From positions 1 through 64,000 of the forward strand of contig PKXQ01000118.1 of assembly GCA_003132405.1 (NCBI GenBank): a DNA stretch of 64,000 nucleotides, written 5' to 3'. Below the pieces are notes generated by a model, which saw only the letters and a list, made by a program, of their open reading frames with translations, made no database searches and was not told the DNA's origin. Below, piece by piece: positions 10,346 to 22,540 of this stretch. Position numbers and translations under genes: made by a program. The stretch is from Acidobacteriaceae bacterium (GTDB lineage Bacteria; Acidobacteriota; Terriglobia; Terriglobales; Acidobacteriaceae). How positions within the stretch are numbered: the first letter of the stretch is position 1; every line of letters begins with the position of its first letter.

Positions 10346-11860
10346 ATGAAACTCTTACGTTTCACCCTCGGCGTTCTGTTTGCGTTGACATTGCTTCCTG
10401 CTTTGTGTCCGGCGCAGGTTTCGCCTGAGAAAGTAGTTATCGATGCGCATGCTCCCGGACGGCCGTTCCCTCACTTTTGGGAGCAGACATTCGGCTCGGG
10501 ACGTGCCATTCTCACCTTACGTGAGAGTTACCGCAATGACCTTCGCGAAGTAAAGAAGGTAACTGAGTTCAATTACGTCCGCTTTCATAACATCTTGCAC
10601 GATGAAGATGGTGTCTACGATGAGGATGCGCAAGGCAATCCCATTTACAACTTCGCTTATGTCGATCAGATCTATGATGGTTTGCTGCAGAATGGTGTGC
10701 GGCCATTTTTCGAAATCAGTTTCATGCCGAGGAAACTGGCGCTGCGGCAGGATGTGCATCCTTTCTGGTATAAGCAGATCGTCTCGCCGCCAAAAGACTA
10801 CAAGAAATGGGATAATCTTATCCATGCGCTGGCACAACACCTGGTAGATCGCTACGGGATCGACGAAGTAAGTAAGTGGTATTTCGAAGTGTGGAATGAA
10901 CCTAACATCGATTTCTGGACGGGTGAGCCGAAGCAGGCTACTTACTTCGAGTTATACGACCATACGGCAAGAGCTCTGAAGGCAGTAAGTCCGCGTCTGC
11001 GTGTCGGTGGGCCTGCAACCTCATCCGCACACTGGGTAGATGCGTTTATTCAGCACGTTGCGGCGGAGAATGTTCCCACTGACTTCATTTCCAGTCACGG
11101 CTATGCCGATGACACTGTACAGGATCTCTTCGGAACAAGTGAAGATATCCCGATGGATCAAAGGGTGTGCCGGGCCATTAAGAAGGTGCATGATCAAATT
11201 GCGTCTTCGCCACGTCCTGGTTTGCCCTTGATGTGGACCGAGTGGAATGTTCCATCCTTCGGAATGCTTCATGCCAGAGATACAACGTATGTGGGCGCCG
11301 CGCTTGCCGATGACATACGGCAATGTGATGGGCTCGTGGATATGATGTCATTCTGGACGTTCAGCGACGTATTTGAGGAGAACGGGCCCAGGAGTGAGCC
11401 TTTTGATGGAGGCTTCGGCTTAGTTGCGCTCGGCGGTATTAAGAAGCCGAGTTACAGTGCGTTTGCATTACTGCATAAGTTGGGGCCGGAGCGGGTGGTA
11501 GAGGGATCGGACCCATCTAACATTCTAGTTACTCGCGAGCGCGACGGTTCCCTGGTTATTGCTGCGTGGAATCTGGTTGATCCTGACAAGAAGGGATCCG
11601 CGCTTCCGATCGAGTTCGAGATTCACGGCGTGCCTTCAAACAGCCGCGTTCGCGTGAGCCGCGCCGATTCGGAACATGGAAACACCCTGGCCGCTTATCA
11701 GAAGATGGGCAGCCCGCAGTATCCAACGCGGGCGCAAGTGAGCGAACTGAATCGTGTGGCGGAAGACTCTCCGGTGCAAAGTATGCGACTATCGAAAGGA
11801 TTGATCGAATTACAAGTGCCAGTGAACGGCGTCTTATTGCTTGAAGTGCTCAAGAAGTAG
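10346..11860 (+). CDS. glycoside hydrolase family 39 (beta-xylosidase-like), secreted
   Basis: GH39-like WYFEVWNEPNIDFWTG and MWTEWNVPSFG motifs; signal-peptide start MKLLRFTLGVLFALTLLPALCPAQ inside the longer ORF 10166..11860. Confidence 0.85.
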   Translation: MKLLRFTLGVLFALTLLPALCPAQVSPEKVVIDAHAPGRPFPHFWEQTFGSGRAILTLRESYRNDLREVKKVTEFNYVRFHNILHDEDGVYDEDAQGNPIYNFAYVDQIYDGLLQNGVRPFFEISFMPRKLALRQDVHPFWYKQIVSPPKDYKKWDNLIHALAQHLVDRYGIDEVSKWYFEVWNEPNIDFWTGEPKQATYFELYDHTARALKAVSPRLRVGGPATSSAHWVDAFIQHVAAENVPTDFISSHGYADDTVQDLFGTSEDIPMDQRVCRAIKKVHDQIASSPRPGLPLMWTEWNVPSFGMLHARDTTYVGAALADDIRQCDGLVDMMSFWTFSDVFEENGPRSEPFDGGFGLVALGGIKKPSYSAFALLHKLGPERVVEGSDPSNILVTRERDGSLVIAAWNLVDPDKKGSALPIEFEIHGVPSNSRVRVSRADSEHGNTLAAYQKMGSPQYPTRAQVSELNRVAEDSPVQSMRLSKGLIELQVPVNGVLLLEVLKK

Positions 11861-13013
11861 GTCTTAGTTGCTCTTCCTCGTTCTTCCTCTTCGAAAAGCG
11901 GAGCCGCAGTGAGCGGTAGAAGCCCGAGATATTGGCCTCGAATTCAGACAAGCTCATGTGGGCGGTTACGTGGACTCGCGGAATGGCGAAGCGATAATTC
12001 GTAGCGCCGAAGCCGCCCCCCGTGTTCATGAAGGCGCACCGGAAACCGGCTCGCTCTGCGAAGTTCAAATCTCGTCGAGTGACAGTTGCAGTATTTCCGA
12101 AGGGGTAGCCGAAGGCCCATACCGGCTGCCCCAGAGCTTTTTCGAGGACAGTTTTGCTTCCAGAAATTTCCTGCCAGGCGAGGTCGTCTGAAGCGCGGGC
12201 GAATATTGGGTGCGAGAGACTGTGGGCGCCGACGCCCATTCCGGCTGCGGCGAGCTGCTGCAAGCCAGATTTGTCAAGGGTAAGAAATCTGGCTGCCAGG
12301 CGCGTGTCTTCGACGAATTTCGATCTCCAGTTTTCTGAAAGACCCAACTGCTGCTGGATACGGTTCAGAAATTCGCGCCTCGATGGTGCGCTGAATTGCG
12401 AGAAGTTTTCTACTAAGCTCCACCAGAAGGCGTGTCGTTGTTTCGGCCTCGGTGAAACGTTGTTGATACTGATGCCCGCTTCCGGCAGGTTCAACGCGAT
12501 CGGCCCGGCTGCGTCTAAGACCATGAGGTAGAGTTCCTCGTACCAGAGCATGGAAGGCGTCGGTTCAGCAGACGCGCCGGTGGCAAAGAAGAGGCACGAT
12601 AAGCCGAAGTCGTGCAGGATGGGAACCATTTCCGTGAGCGTGTTGCGAAGCGCGTCGTCACAAGTCAAAAGGATGGAACGCGGAGGGAGCGACTGCTTTA
12701 CGGCAGCGCGTTTCTCTTGAGAACTTTTCCCATCGCCGCTTTTTTCCTCACTCCATTGCAGTTCAGACCAACGCAAGAATTCGTCGGGAGTGATCACATG
12801 ATAACGCCGCTTTAGAAGCTCGAGCTGGCGGCGCAGCGCCTCGGCGTGCATGAGGTTGCCATCCAGCGCGGAATTTCTGATTTCATATCCTGATGGGAAT
12901 ACGCCGTGATAGGTGACGACCGCTGGGCCATCACCCGCCGCGTGGCGCAGGTAGCCGCTCTTCGATAACGCCGGAAAAACCAAGTGCTTCAGGGCGGGGC
13001 TGACGAATCTCAA
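11850..13013 (-). CDS. polysaccharide deacetylase family protein
   Basis: NodB-like motifs: SILLTCDDALRNT, GVGAHSLSHPIF, FGYPFG. Confidence 0.82.
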   Translation of the reverse strand: MRFVSPALKHLVFPALSKSGYLRHAAGDGPAVVTYHGVFPSGYEIRNSALDGNLMHAEALRRQLELLKRRYHVITPDEFLRWSELQWSEEKSGDGKSSQEKRAAVKQSLPPRSILLTCDDALRNTLTEMVPILHDFGLSCLFFATGASAEPTPSMLWYEELYLMVLDAAGPIALNLPEAGISINNVSPRPKQRHAFWWSLVENFSQFSAPSRREFLNRIQQQLGLSENWRSKFVEDTRLAARFLTLDKSGLQQLAAAGMGVGAHSLSHPIFARASDDLAWQEISGSKTVLEKALGQPVWAFGYPFGNTATVTRRDLNFAERAGFRCAFMNTGGGFGATNYRFAIPRVHVTAHMSLSEFEANISGFYRSLRLRFSKRKNEEEQLRPTS

Positions 13014-13070
13014 GGTGCCTTTCGAAGTCAGGGAAATTCTAGCGCAGCGGGCCTACTTCGATAGTCAGCG

Positions 13071-14084
13071 TCAATAACCTGAGTCGCCGTCGAAGAACTG
13101 AAAGCTCACCGGGAAGGCGTGGTCGAGGAGATCCGATGGGTCATGCAGCATGATCGGTTCGTCGTATTGGCGCCAGTAGCCATTCGATTCTAGCGCCCGG
13201 CGCAGAATTGGAACGGCGGCGAGCGCTCGAATCCGGCAGACTTCCGGGTTGAGTCTGGCCGCCTTCGTGACCAGGTCGCACCCGACACTCCAGTCTTCCG
13301 CGTCTCCGGAGTCCACGACCAGATCGAGCACGCGAGATTCCCAGCCCGCTGATCCGATGACGAAATAACCGACAAGATCGCCCCGTCGCTTCAACAAAAA
13401 TCCCTGCATTTTGGGGCGAGGACATAGCAGCAGATGATTCAGGCCCGCGAGTGTTCGCTGGCAAAACGTCCACTTGCGTTTACTGTTGGTTAATAAGGGA
13501 AGAACCGAATCATCGAATTGACTTACCTGAACGCAAGCCCACTCGCCCGCTCGATTTGTGCGAGCGCGCGTGGGATGTGTAAGTCCGTGCAGTAATCGCA
13601 GCGTCGATCTTCCGGTCATGGGACGTGTCCGAAATTCACGCCAGGGTCGCAGCCATGCGCTGTAAGTCGGAACATTTCCCATCAGTCGAAAGCCCAGGCG
13701 GGAAATAATCATTCGAGTAGGTGGCGCGCCGCCGATAACGAAAGAAGTCGGAGCCATCTCCATCAAATGACGGAAGAGCCTTATGCCTATTCCCGGGATC
13801 GATGGGTCGGCGGCCCAGTCCATCATCGTTACGCTGCGGACGGTGGCGGCGGTTGGCAGATGAAAAGTTACTGGGCAAATTCCGCAGTGGGCTGCGATCT
13901 GGCCATTTTTTTCAAGCAGGTAGCTGCGATTGCCTTCGCCTTCGGGCTGCTGGCTCAGGTACTTCCACTCCAGCAAGTCGAGGTCAGCGTGATGGTCTGA
14001 TGGGTCGAACTTGTAGATGCGGATGAGGAATTGCGCGAGGGCCGCGAGGTCCTTGGGTTCGGTCGGTCGGATGGCTGCGGTCAT
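13071..14084 (-). CDS. GNAT-like N-acetyltransferase
   Basis: GNAT-like N-terminal fold pattern (AALAQFLIRIY...AHCGICPVTFHL...WAADPSIPGIGIRLFRHLM). Confidence 0.6.
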   Translation of the reverse strand: MTAAIRPTEPKDLAALAQFLIRIYKFDPSDHHADLDLLEWKYLSQQPEGEGNRSYLLEKNGQIAAHCGICPVTFHLPTAATVRSVTMMDWAADPSIPGIGIRLFRHLMEMAPTSFVIGGAPPTRMIISRLGFRLMGNVPTYSAWLRPWREFRTRPMTGRSTLRLLHGLTHPTRARTNRAGEWACVQVSQFDDSVLPLLTNSKRKWTFCQRTLAGLNHLLLCPRPKMQGFLLKRRGDLVGYFVIGSAGWESRVLDLVVDSGDAEDWSVGCDLVTKAARLNPEVCRIRALAAVPILRRALESNGYWRQYDEPIMLHDPSDLLDHAFPVSFQFFDGDSGY

Positions 14085-14096
14085 TAGGTATTTGGA

Positions 14097-14534
14097 TCAA
14101 ATGTCGGTTCGCTGCTCCGTATGGCGGCTGAGATACCAACAAGGAGGATTGCCGGCGTGCGGGAAAACTGCGTGGACGCAAGTCTGCTGCACAGGTGGAT
14201 CGAAAATAAGCTCGGCTTTGCCATCTTTATGAGCGATCGCGTCGTAATGTTCGACGGTGATGCTGCCAAAGGGCTGGCGATTAGCCGACACGCGATATCG
14301 AAAGACGCAATAATCGGTGATGTAGGCGATCAACAAGAAGACGACCAGAGCCAGCAACAAGCGCCAGATAAACGATCGCCCGACGAACGATCTTTGAGTT
14401 TCTACGGGCAGGGCGGGTCGGGCCTTGGCGGCGGATTTATTGCCATCGACTTTATTGCTATGGACGACAGTCACGGGCTGAATTATACGCGTACGCGATT
14501 TGAGCCGAAGCTGGAAGTGTTGACAATTCTTCAC
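14097..14534 (-). CDS. hypothetical membrane protein
   Basis: 145 aa with one transmembrane segment (LLLALVVFLLIAYITDY). Confidence 0.5.
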   Translation of the reverse strand: MKNCQHFQLRLKSRTRIIQPVTVVHSNKVDGNKSAAKARPALPVETQRSFVGRSFIWRLLLALVVFLLIAYITDYCVFRYRVSANRQPFGSITVEHYDAIAHKDGKAELIFDPPVQQTCVHAVFPHAGNPPCWYLSRHTEQRTDI

Positions 14535-14729
14535 AAAAAAATTGACCCGATTTTGCTCTCTCGCACGTCAAAACATGGTGGAATATAAGTGTTAAGATGC
14601 AGCAGAAAGGTTCGGGGCGTAGATGTGCGTGACGCTGCGTCTTTCCTCGAAAAAACTTGTCCCGGCATCGCCCTTACAGGCGCATTTCAACTTCAAGACT
14701 AGCAGCGAACTCTCCCTGACCGATGAGGA

Positions 14730-16085
14730 GTGCGATTGACAGAACAACGAGTGATAGAGCGACGAACGGCGGAACAACCACCCGACTTGGTTGAGCCCGA
14801 GTTCGAGCGGGACGTGAACGGGAATTCGACGAGCCCTAAGAAGCACCGGTGGATTTGGGTGCTCGTCGCGGTGGTCTTACTGTTAGTCGCGCTGGCATGG
14901 TACGAGCGGCGCGGCACCGATCCTGCGGCGAAGGGCATGATGGACATGGCCTCGCGTCCAGTGCTGGTGTCGACCGCAGTTGCGCATCAAGGCGACATTG
15001 GAATCAACTTGAACGCGCTGGGCGCGGTTACGCCCGTCTACACCGTGACGGTGACAAGCCGTGTGCAGGGCGAGATTACGCAGGTCTACTACCACGAAGG
15101 GCAAATGGTGCAGAAGGGCGACCCGCTGATCGAGATCGATCCGCGCCCGTATCAGGCGGCGTTGACGCAGGTCGAGGGGCAGTTGGCACACGATCAGGCA
15201 GTGCTGAATGAAGCCAAAATCGACTTGGATCGCTATAAGCAAGCCTTAGACCGCAACGCCATCGCCAAGCAGCAATACGAAGATCAAGAGCAGGTCGTCT
15301 TTCAGGATCAAGGCACGGTAAAAAATGACGAGGGCCAATTGGCCAATGCCAAGGTCAACCTCGTGTACACGCATATCACCGCACCGATCGCCGGGCGGGT
15401 TGGCCTGCGGCTGGTGGATCCAGGAAATATCGTGCAGGCGAATAGCACCACTGCTCTCGTGGTGATCACGCAATTGGAGCCGATTACGGTCATTTTCAGC
15501 ATTGCCGAAGATCAGCTTTCCCAGATTCAACAACAATTGCGCAAGGGGAAGAAATTGACAGTGGAGGCTTATGACCGTGATGAAAGAACCAAGCTGGCAT
15601 CTGGCACATTGCTGACTCTGGATAACGTTATCGACCCAACCACTGGAACTTTGAAGCTTAAAGCTATTTTCGATAACAAGGACGGAGCTCTGTTCCCGAG
15701 CCAATTCGTGAACATCAAGCTGCTCGTCGACACGCAACATAGTGTGACTTTGATCCCGAGTCCGGCGATTCAGCGCAACGCTCAAGGAGCGTTTGTTTAC
15801 GTGATTAAAGATGGGCAGACGGCCTCGCTGCGGTCAATTACTCCCGGCACTACGGATGGCACGAATACCGCCGTACAGGGGGTTGAACCGCAGGAAGTTG
15901 TCGCGGTCAACGGATTCGACAGACTGCTTGATGGGGCCAAGGTTATGGTGCGTCCGCTGGCAGGTGGTGGCAACGGCGCAGCGGGACAAAGCCAGCAGCA
16001 GCCGAGCTCAGGCAATCAATCGGCTCCGTCGGAAACGCGCGGTGGAGGAGCTTCTGGAAGCAATCCAGGAGGCAGTTCGCGGTGA
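14730..16085 (+). CDS. mdtA: RND efflux periplasmic adaptor subunit (MdtA-like)
   Basis: Membrane-fusion protein motifs ([34 protein letters not shown]); followed by two RND permeases. Confidence 0.9.
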   Translation: MRLTEQRVIERRTAEQPPDLVEPEFERDVNGNSTSPKKHRWIWVLVAVVLLLVALAWYERRGTDPAAKGMMDMASRPVLVSTAVAHQGDIGINLNALGAVTPVYTVTVTSRVQGEITQVYYHEGQMVQKGDPLIEIDPRPYQAALTQVEGQLAHDQAVLNEAKIDLDRYKQALDRNAIAKQQYEDQEQVVFQDQGTVKNDEGQLANAKVNLVYTHITAPIAGRVGLRLVDPGNIVQANSTTALVVITQLEPITVIFSIAEDQLSQIQQQLRKGKKLTVEAYDRDERTKLASGTLLTLDNVIDPTTGTLKLKAIFDNKDGALFPSQFVNIKLLVDTQHSVTLIPSPAIQRNAQGAFVYVIKDGQTASLRSITPGTTDGTNTAVQGVEPQEVVAVNGFDRLLDGAKVMVRPLAGGGNGAAGQSQQQPSSGNQSAPSETRGGGASGSNPGGSSR

Positions 16086-19000
16086 GTCCGTCTCGTCCGT
16101 TCATTTTACGGCCGGTAGCGACGTCACTTTTGATGGCGGCGATCTTGCTGGCGGGCTTTGTCGCCTATCTGCAATTGCCCGTATCCGCGCTGCCTGAGGT
16201 CGATTACCCGACGATTCAGGTGGTCACGTTTTATCCCGGCGCCAGTCCCGATGTGATGGCATCGGCGGTGACCGCTCCCCTCGAACGCCAGTTCGGGCAA
16301 GTCCCCGGCCTCAATCAAATGACCTCCACGAGTTCCGATGGGAGCTCGATTATTGTTCTGCAATTTGCGCTCGAGCTGAACATCGACGTCGCCGAGCAGG
16401 AGGTGCAGGCGGCCATCAACGCGGCGCAAACCTATCTCCCTTCCGATCTGCCTGTGCCGCCGATCTATAGCAAGACGAATCCGGCCGACACGCCGATTCT
16501 GACGCTGGCGCTCTCTTCCAAAACCATGCCGCTGTCGCAGGTCGAGGACCTGGCAGATACGCGCTTCTCCCAAAAAATATCGCAGCTACCCGGCGTAGGG
16601 CTAGTCAGCATCAGTGGCGGGCAGAAACCCGCCGTCCGCGTACGCGTCAATCCAACCGCTCTGTCGTCTTACGGTATCAACCTCGAGGATGTGCGCACGG
16701 CTTTGCAGCAGACCAGCCTCGATCAGGCCATCGGGAACTTCGACGGTCCGCAGCAGGACTACCAGATTCAATCGAACGACCAGCTCCTCACCGCTGCCGA
16801 TTTTGAGAAGGTCGTGATCGCCTACCACAACGGATCCCCAGTCAAACTTTCGGATGTGGCTACTGTCGACAATGACGTGGAAAATGTTCGGCAGGCTGCG
16901 TGGATGAACGAAACTCCCGCGGTCATCGTGAATATTCAACGCCAGCCTGGGGCGAACATCATCCAGGTGGTCGATCGCATCAAGAAGCTTCTGCCGCTGC
17001 TCAAGAGCAATCTCCCCGCCGCCATTCAAATCGATGAACTGACGGACCGTACCACGACCATCCGGGCATCGGTCAAGGACGTTGAGTTTGAACTCATGCT
17101 CACCGTGGCGCTGGTCGTCATGGTTATTTTTCTTTTCTTACGCAACGTATCGGCGACGATTATTCCGAGCGTTGCCGTTCCGCTCTCCATTGTCGGAACG
17201 TTCGGTGTGATGTATCTCGCTGGCTTCAGCTTGAACAATCTCACACTGATGGCTCTCACCATTTCGACGGGCTTTGTGGTCGACGATGCCATCGTGATGA
17301 TCGAAAACATCATTCGCTTCATCGAAGAGGGAGATCCGCCGCTCGAAGCGGCGCTCAAAGGTTCGGAGCAAATCGGTTTCACCATCGTATCGCTGACGAT
17401 TTCTCTGATTGCCGTGCTGATTCCGCTCCTCTTTATGGGCGACATCGTGGGCCGGCTTTTCCGCGAATTTGCGATTACGTTGAGTGTGACCATTCTCGTC
17501 TCGGCGGTGGTTTCGCTGACGCTTACGCCGATGATGTGCTCGCGTCTTTTGAAAAGCACACATGGGCAAAAGCAAACCCGTTTCTACGAAGTTTCGGAGA
17601 ACGCTTTCGAGCGCATCATTGCCTTTTACGGCAGAACGTTGAAGTGGGTGCTGCAACGCCAAACCGCAACACTGCTGGTAGCCGCCGCTACGTTAGTCCT
17701 GACGATCGTTCTTTATGTCATCGTGCCGAAGGGCTTTTTCCCGGTGCAAGACACGGGCATTATTCAGGGCATTTCAGAAGCCACGCAGTCCATTTCTTTT
17801 CCCGCCATGTCGGAGAAGCAGCAACAACTGACTCATTTGATATTGCAGGATCCAGCGGTGGAAAGTCTTTCGTCGTTCATCGGGATTGACGGGACGAATA
17901 CGACATTGAACAGCGGGCGCATCCAGATTAATTTGAAGCCGCTCGAAGATCGCCACATCAACGCCTCGGATGTAATCCGGCGCTTGCAGCCGAAGCTTGA
18001 AAAGATCGATGGCATCACGCTTTACATGCAGCCGGTGCAGGACCTCACGGTTGAAGATCGCGTGAGCCGCACGCAATATCAGTACACCCTGGAAGATCCC
18101 GATCAGCGCGAGCTGAATTTTTGGACGGCCAAGCTGATGGCCAAATTGCAGACCATTCCGGAACTGCGCGATCTCGCTACCGACCAGCAAACATCAGGCC
18201 TCGCGGCTTCGCTGACCATCGACCGGGTGACAGCCTCGCGCATGGGCATTACACCCCAGGCGATCGACCAGTTGCTCTACGATGCATATGGCCAGCGGCA
18301 GGTTTCGACGCTCTACACGCAGTTGAACCAATACCACATCGTGCTGGAGACGCTGCCCGAGTATCAGAAGAATCCTACGAAATTGCAGGACATCTACGTA
18401 CGCTCAGCCCTGGCGCCGTCGGCGCTTACTACGAGTTCTGGCACGGGGACGGTCACTGCCACCACCGCTTCCGGCAATTCCGCTTCGTCAGCATCGCCAA
18501 GTCCTTCTGCCGCGCCGAACACTGCCACCAGTTCCGGTTCGGCCAATCCCAGCGCGGTTGCTTCGGTGAACGGCGGCGGCATTCCGTTGAGCGCCATTAC
18601 CCGGTTTGAAATGAAGAGCAGTCCGCTCTCGGTCAATCATCAGGGACAATTTCCTGTGGTGACCATCTCATTTAACCTGGCGCCGGGCGCGTCGCTGGGC
18701 GAAGCGACCAAGGCCATCGACAAAGCTCAGAAGGAGATTGGCATGCCGCTGAGTGTGCAGAGCGCGTTTCAGGGAACTGCCGCTTCCTTTCAAGCTTCGC
18801 TGTCGAATGAGCCGATCTTGATTTTGGCGGCGTTAATCACTGTCTACATCGTGCTCGGCGTTCTCTATGAAAGCTACATTCACCCCATCACCATTCTGTC
18901 GACGTTGCCGTCAGCAGGAGTGGGTGCGATTCTTGCGTTGCTAATTTGCGGACAGGAACTCAGCGTGGTCGCGCTGATTGGCATCATCCTTCTGATAGGC

Positions 19001-19351
19001 ATCGTCAAGAAAAACGGAATCATGATGATCGACTTTGCGCTGGAGGCGGAGCGCAAAGAGGGCAAGAGGCCAGAAGACGCAATTTACGAAGCGTGCCTGC
19101 TGCGTTTCCGTCCCATCATGATGACCACAATGGCCGCGCTGTTGGGCGGATTGCCGCTAGCCCTCGGCACCGGCATCGGTTCCGAACTTCGGAAACCCCT
19201 GGGCATATCGATGGTTGGCGGCTTGATCCTGAGTCAAGTGTTGACGCTGTATACGACACCAGTGATTTACATCTTCTTCGACCGGCTGGCGCATCGTTGG
19301 TCTTCGCGCCATGCTCGGGATAGTGGACCGGAGGCCGTGCCCGCTGATTAG
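16082..19351 (+). CDS. mdtB: RND efflux permease (MdtB-like)
   Basis: 1089 aa AcrB/MdtB-type; [35 protein letters not shown]; start overlaps the adaptor stop. Confidence 0.92.
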   Translation: MSPSRPFILRPVATSLLMAAILLAGFVAYLQLPVSALPEVDYPTIQVVTFYPGASPDVMASAVTAPLERQFGQVPGLNQMTSTSSDGSSIIVLQFALELNIDVAEQEVQAAINAAQTYLPSDLPVPPIYSKTNPADTPILTLALSSKTMPLSQVEDLADTRFSQKISQLPGVGLVSISGGQKPAVRVRVNPTALSSYGINLEDVRTALQQTSLDQAIGNFDGPQQDYQIQSNDQLLTAADFEKVVIAYHNGSPVKLSDVATVDNDVENVRQAAWMNETPAVIVNIQRQPGANIIQVVDRIKKLLPLLKSNLPAAIQIDELTDRTTTIRASVKDVEFELMLTVALVVMVIFLFLRNVSATIIPSVAVPLSIVGTFGVMYLAGFSLNNLTLMALTISTGFVVDDAIVMIENIIRFIEEGDPPLEAALKGSEQIGFTIVSLTISLIAVLIPLLFMGDIVGRLFREFAITLSVTILVSAVVSLTLTPMMCSRLLKSTHGQKQTRFYEVSENAFERIIAFYGRTLKWVLQRQTATLLVAAATLVLTIVLYVIVPKGFFPVQDTGIIQGISEATQSISFPAMSEKQQQLTHLILQDPAVESLSSFIGIDGTNTTLNSGRIQINLKPLEDRHINASDVIRRLQPKLEKIDGITLYMQPVQDLTVEDRVSRTQYQYTLEDPDQRELNFWTAKLMAKLQTIPELRDLATDQQTSGLAASLTIDRVTASRMGITPQAIDQLLYDAYGQRQVSTLYTQLNQYHIVLETLPEYQKNPTKLQDIYVRSALAPSALTTSSGTGTVTATTASGNSASSASPSPSAAPNTATSSGSANPSAVASVNGGGIPLSAITRFEMKSSPLSVNHQGQFPVVTISFNLAPGASLGEATKAIDKAQKEIGMPLSVQSAFQGTAASFQASLSNEPILILAALITVYIVLGVLYESYIHPITILSTLPSAGVGAILALLICGQELSVVALIGIILLIGIVKKNGIMMIDFALEAERKEGKRPEDAIYEACLLRFRPIMMTTMAALLGGLPLALGTGIGSELRKPLGISMVGGLILSQVLTLYTTPVIYIFFDRLAHRWSSRHARDSGPEAVPAD

Positions 19352-19366
19352 CGTGGATTAATTACG

Positions 19367-22300
19367 ATGAGTCTCTCTTCTCCATTTATTCGGCGGCCGG
19401 TAGCGACTACGCTCCTCACCTTAGCCGTTGCAATGGCGGGAGCGGTGGCCTTCACCCAACTCCCCGTCTCGCCGCTACCGCAAGTTGATTTCCCCACCAT
19501 TGCAGTGGGCGCCAGCTTGCCCGGAGCCAGCCCCGAAATCATGGCTTCCTCCATCGCAACCCCGTTAGAACGCCAGTTCGGAAGAATTGCCGGCATCACC
19601 GAGATGACGTCCTCCAGTAATCTCGGCACAACCAGCATCGTTCTGCAGTTCGATTTGAACCGTAACATAGATGGCGCGGCACGCGACGTTCAGGCTGCCA
19701 TCAATGCCGCGCGCAGTTACCTGCCTTCGAATCTTCCGGGTAATCCAACTTACCGCAAGGTCAACCCTGCCGATTCTCCCATCATGGTCCTGGGCCTTAC
19801 CTCCCCGGTGTACGATCGCGGAGCGCTGTACGACGCCGCCTCCACCATCATGCAGCAGCGCCTTTCCCAGATTCAGGGAGTGGGTCAGGTCAATGTGGGC
19901 GGCAGTTCGCTGCCCGCAGTGCGCGTGGATGTCAATCCCACGCAACTCAATAGTTATGGCCTCGGATTGCAGGACGTGGCCTCCATGCTGAGTTCGCAGA
20001 ACGCCAACAGTCCGAAGGGGCAAATGGCTGATAACAACACGAGCGCCGACATCGTAACCAATGACCAGCTTCTGAAAGCGGCCAGTTACATGCCACTCGT
20101 GGTCGGCTACCACAATGGCGCCGCCGTGAAGCTGTCCGATATTGCAAATGTCACCGACGCTACCGAAAACATTCGCGCCGCTGGTTTCATCAACGGCAAG
20201 CCTTCCGTCCTCATTATCATTTACCGCCAGCCCGGCGCGAACATCATCGATACCGTGGACCGCATCCGCAGCGCGCTCCCCTCGCTCAAGGCTTCGATTC
20301 CCTCCGCCATCGACGTCACCATCGCGGTCGACCGCACCCAGACCATTCGCGCTTCCGTGCGCGACGTCGAGCGTACCCTCATCGTCTCCATTATGCTGGT
20401 GATTCTGGTCGTCTTCGTCTTTCTGCGGAGCGGCCGCGCCACCCTGATTCCCGCCGTCGCCGTTCCTGTCTCCCTGATCGGCACCTTCGGCGTCATGTAC
20501 CTCTGCCACTACAGCATCGATAACCTCTCGCTCATGGCGCTCACCATTTCCACCGGTTTCGTGGTCGACGATGCCATCGTGGTCATCGAAAATATCACCC
20601 GTTATCTTGAGCAGGGCATGAAGCCCATGCAGGCCGCGCTCAAGGGCGCCAGTGAAATCGGTTTCACCGTTCTCTCCATCAGCATCTCTCTGGTGGCCGT
20701 CTTTATCCCCATTTTGCTCATGGGCGGAATCGTCGGTCGCCTCTTTCGCGAGTTCGCCGTTACTCTTTCCGTCGCCATCCTGGTATCCCTTGCGATTTCT
20801 TTAACCACCACGCCCATGATGTGTTCCCGCCTGCTCCGCCATGTCAAAGAGGAGGAGCACGGTGCTGCTTACCGGCTCAGCGAGCGCGCCTTCACTTCAC
20901 TTTTGGGCTTCTACGAACGCAGCCTGGGATGGGTCCTCGAACATCCCGGCATCACCCTGGCCGTTCTTTTTTTAACTGTCGGGCTCAACATCTATCTGTT
21001 CTGGATTGTCCCCAAGGGATTTTTCCCGCAGCAAGATAACGGCGTCGTTTTCGGAGGCATCCAGGGTCCGCAGGATACTTCTTTTCAAGCCATGCAAAAG
21101 GCTACGCAGCGTATTGTCGACGTTGTCAAAGCGGATCCCGGCGTTGCCAACGCCATGGCATTCACCGGTGGCGGCGGCTCCACCAATGGCGGCTTTATCT
21201 TCGTAGGTCTGAAGCCTTTTAATCAACGCAATGCCACTTCCAGCCAGATTGTGGATCGCCTTCGCCCCAAACTTTTTGCCGTGCAGGGCGCAAACACTTT
21301 TATGCAGGCTTCGCAGGACCTCCGTATCGGCGGACGGGGAAGCAGCGCCCAATACCAGTACACTATTCAGAGCGACAATCTGCAGGATCTGGTGCAGTGG
21401 GGCCCTGTGCTTCTCCAGAATATGCGGAAAATACGCATACTAACGGACGTCAATACCGACCAGCAAAACAGCGGACTTCAGAGCATGCTCACTTACGACC
21501 GTGCCACCGCTTCCCGCCTCGGCATCACTCCTGAGATGATCGATAACTCGCTCTACGAGGCCTTCGGCCAGGCCCAGGTTTCGACCATGTACACCAATAT
21601 CAACCAGTACCACGTCGTGCTCGAAGTCGAACCGAAATTCTGGCAGTCGCCGGTGAGCCTGGACGACGTCTACTTACGGGCCGCGCAAGGAAGGGTCATT
21701 CCCTTAAGCGCCATCGCACATTACGAAACCAGAACCGCTCCTCTCGCCGTGAATCACCAGGGGCAATATCCCTCGGTGACTATTTCCTTCAATCTGGCCC
21801 CGGGCGTGGCTCTCAGCGACGCTGCCGGCGCCATTCTGGCCATGGAGCAAAAAATCGGAATGCCCGACACCGTTACTGGCATGTTCTCCGGCACCCTGCA
21901 GCAATTTCAGGCGACCAAGGATTCCATGCCGATTCTCATCATCGCCGCGCTTCTGGCCGTTTACATAGTTCTCGGCATTCTCTACGAGAGTTTCATCCAT
22001 CCCCTCACCATTATTTCCACTCTGCCCTCGGCCGGAGTGGGCGCCGTCCTCGCGCTCATGATCTTTCACATGGATCTGAGCATCATCGCCATAATCGGCG
22101 TGATTCTCTTAATCGGCATCGTCAAGAAGAACGCGATCCTGATGATCGACTTCGCCCTGGCCGCGGAGCGCATCGACGGCAAGAGCTCGCGCGATGCGAT
22201 TTATCAGGCCTGCGTCCTGCGCTTCCGGCCCATTCTGATGACCACTATGGCTGCCCTCTTTGGCGCATTGCCGCTGGCCCTCGGTAGAGGCACGGGCTCT

Positions 22301-22471
22301 GAACTCCGCACTCCTCTGGGCATTACGATTATCGGCGGGCTGATTCTGAGTCAAATGCTTACCCTCTACACCACGCCGGTGGTTTATCTTTCCCTAGACC
22401 GCCTGCGAGTGAAATGGCTGCGGGCACATGGAAAATTTGAGGGACAGAGAGAGATTGAATCCTTTGGATGA
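19367..22471 (+). CDS. mdtC: RND efflux permease (MdtC-like)
   Basis: 1034 aa paralog of the upstream gene, co-oriented. Confidence 0.92.
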   Translation: MSLSSPFIRRPVATTLLTLAVAMAGAVAFTQLPVSPLPQVDFPTIAVGASLPGASPEIMASSIATPLERQFGRIAGITEMTSSSNLGTTSIVLQFDLNRNIDGAARDVQAAINAARSYLPSNLPGNPTYRKVNPADSPIMVLGLTSPVYDRGALYDAASTIMQQRLSQIQGVGQVNVGGSSLPAVRVDVNPTQLNSYGLGLQDVASMLSSQNANSPKGQMADNNTSADIVTNDQLLKAASYMPLVVGYHNGAAVKLSDIANVTDATENIRAAGFINGKPSVLIIIYRQPGANIIDTVDRIRSALPSLKASIPSAIDVTIAVDRTQTIRASVRDVERTLIVSIMLVILVVFVFLRSGRATLIPAVAVPVSLIGTFGVMYLCHYSIDNLSLMALTISTGFVVDDAIVVIENITRYLEQGMKPMQAALKGASEIGFTVLSISISLVAVFIPILLMGGIVGRLFREFAVTLSVAILVSLAISLTTTPMMCSRLLRHVKEEEHGAAYRLSERAFTSLLGFYERSLGWVLEHPGITLAVLFLTVGLNIYLFWIVPKGFFPQQDNGVVFGGIQGPQDTSFQAMQKATQRIVDVVKADPGVANAMAFTGGGGSTNGGFIFVGLKPFNQRNATSSQIVDRLRPKLFAVQGANTFMQASQDLRIGGRGSSAQYQYTIQSDNLQDLVQWGPVLLQNMRKIRILTDVNTDQQNSGLQSMLTYDRATASRLGITPEMIDNSLYEAFGQAQVSTMYTNINQYHVVLEVEPKFWQSPVSLDDVYLRAAQGRVIPLSAIAHYETRTAPLAVNHQGQYPSVTISFNLAPGVALSDAAGAILAMEQKIGMPDTVTGMFSGTLQQFQATKDSMPILIIAALLAVYIVLGILYESFIHPLTIISTLPSAGVGAVLALMIFHMDLSIIAIIGVILLIGIVKKNAILMIDFALAAERIDGKSSRDAIYQACVLRFRPILMTTMAALFGALPLALGRGTGSELRTPLGITIIGGLILSQMLTLYTTPVVYLSLDRLRVKWLRAHGKFEGQREIESFG

Positions 22472-22540
22472 TGATCTCTATGCGCGAACCACTTCACAAG
22501 CGCGCAACTCGCGTAGCATACTAAGGAGTTTCACCCAGCG

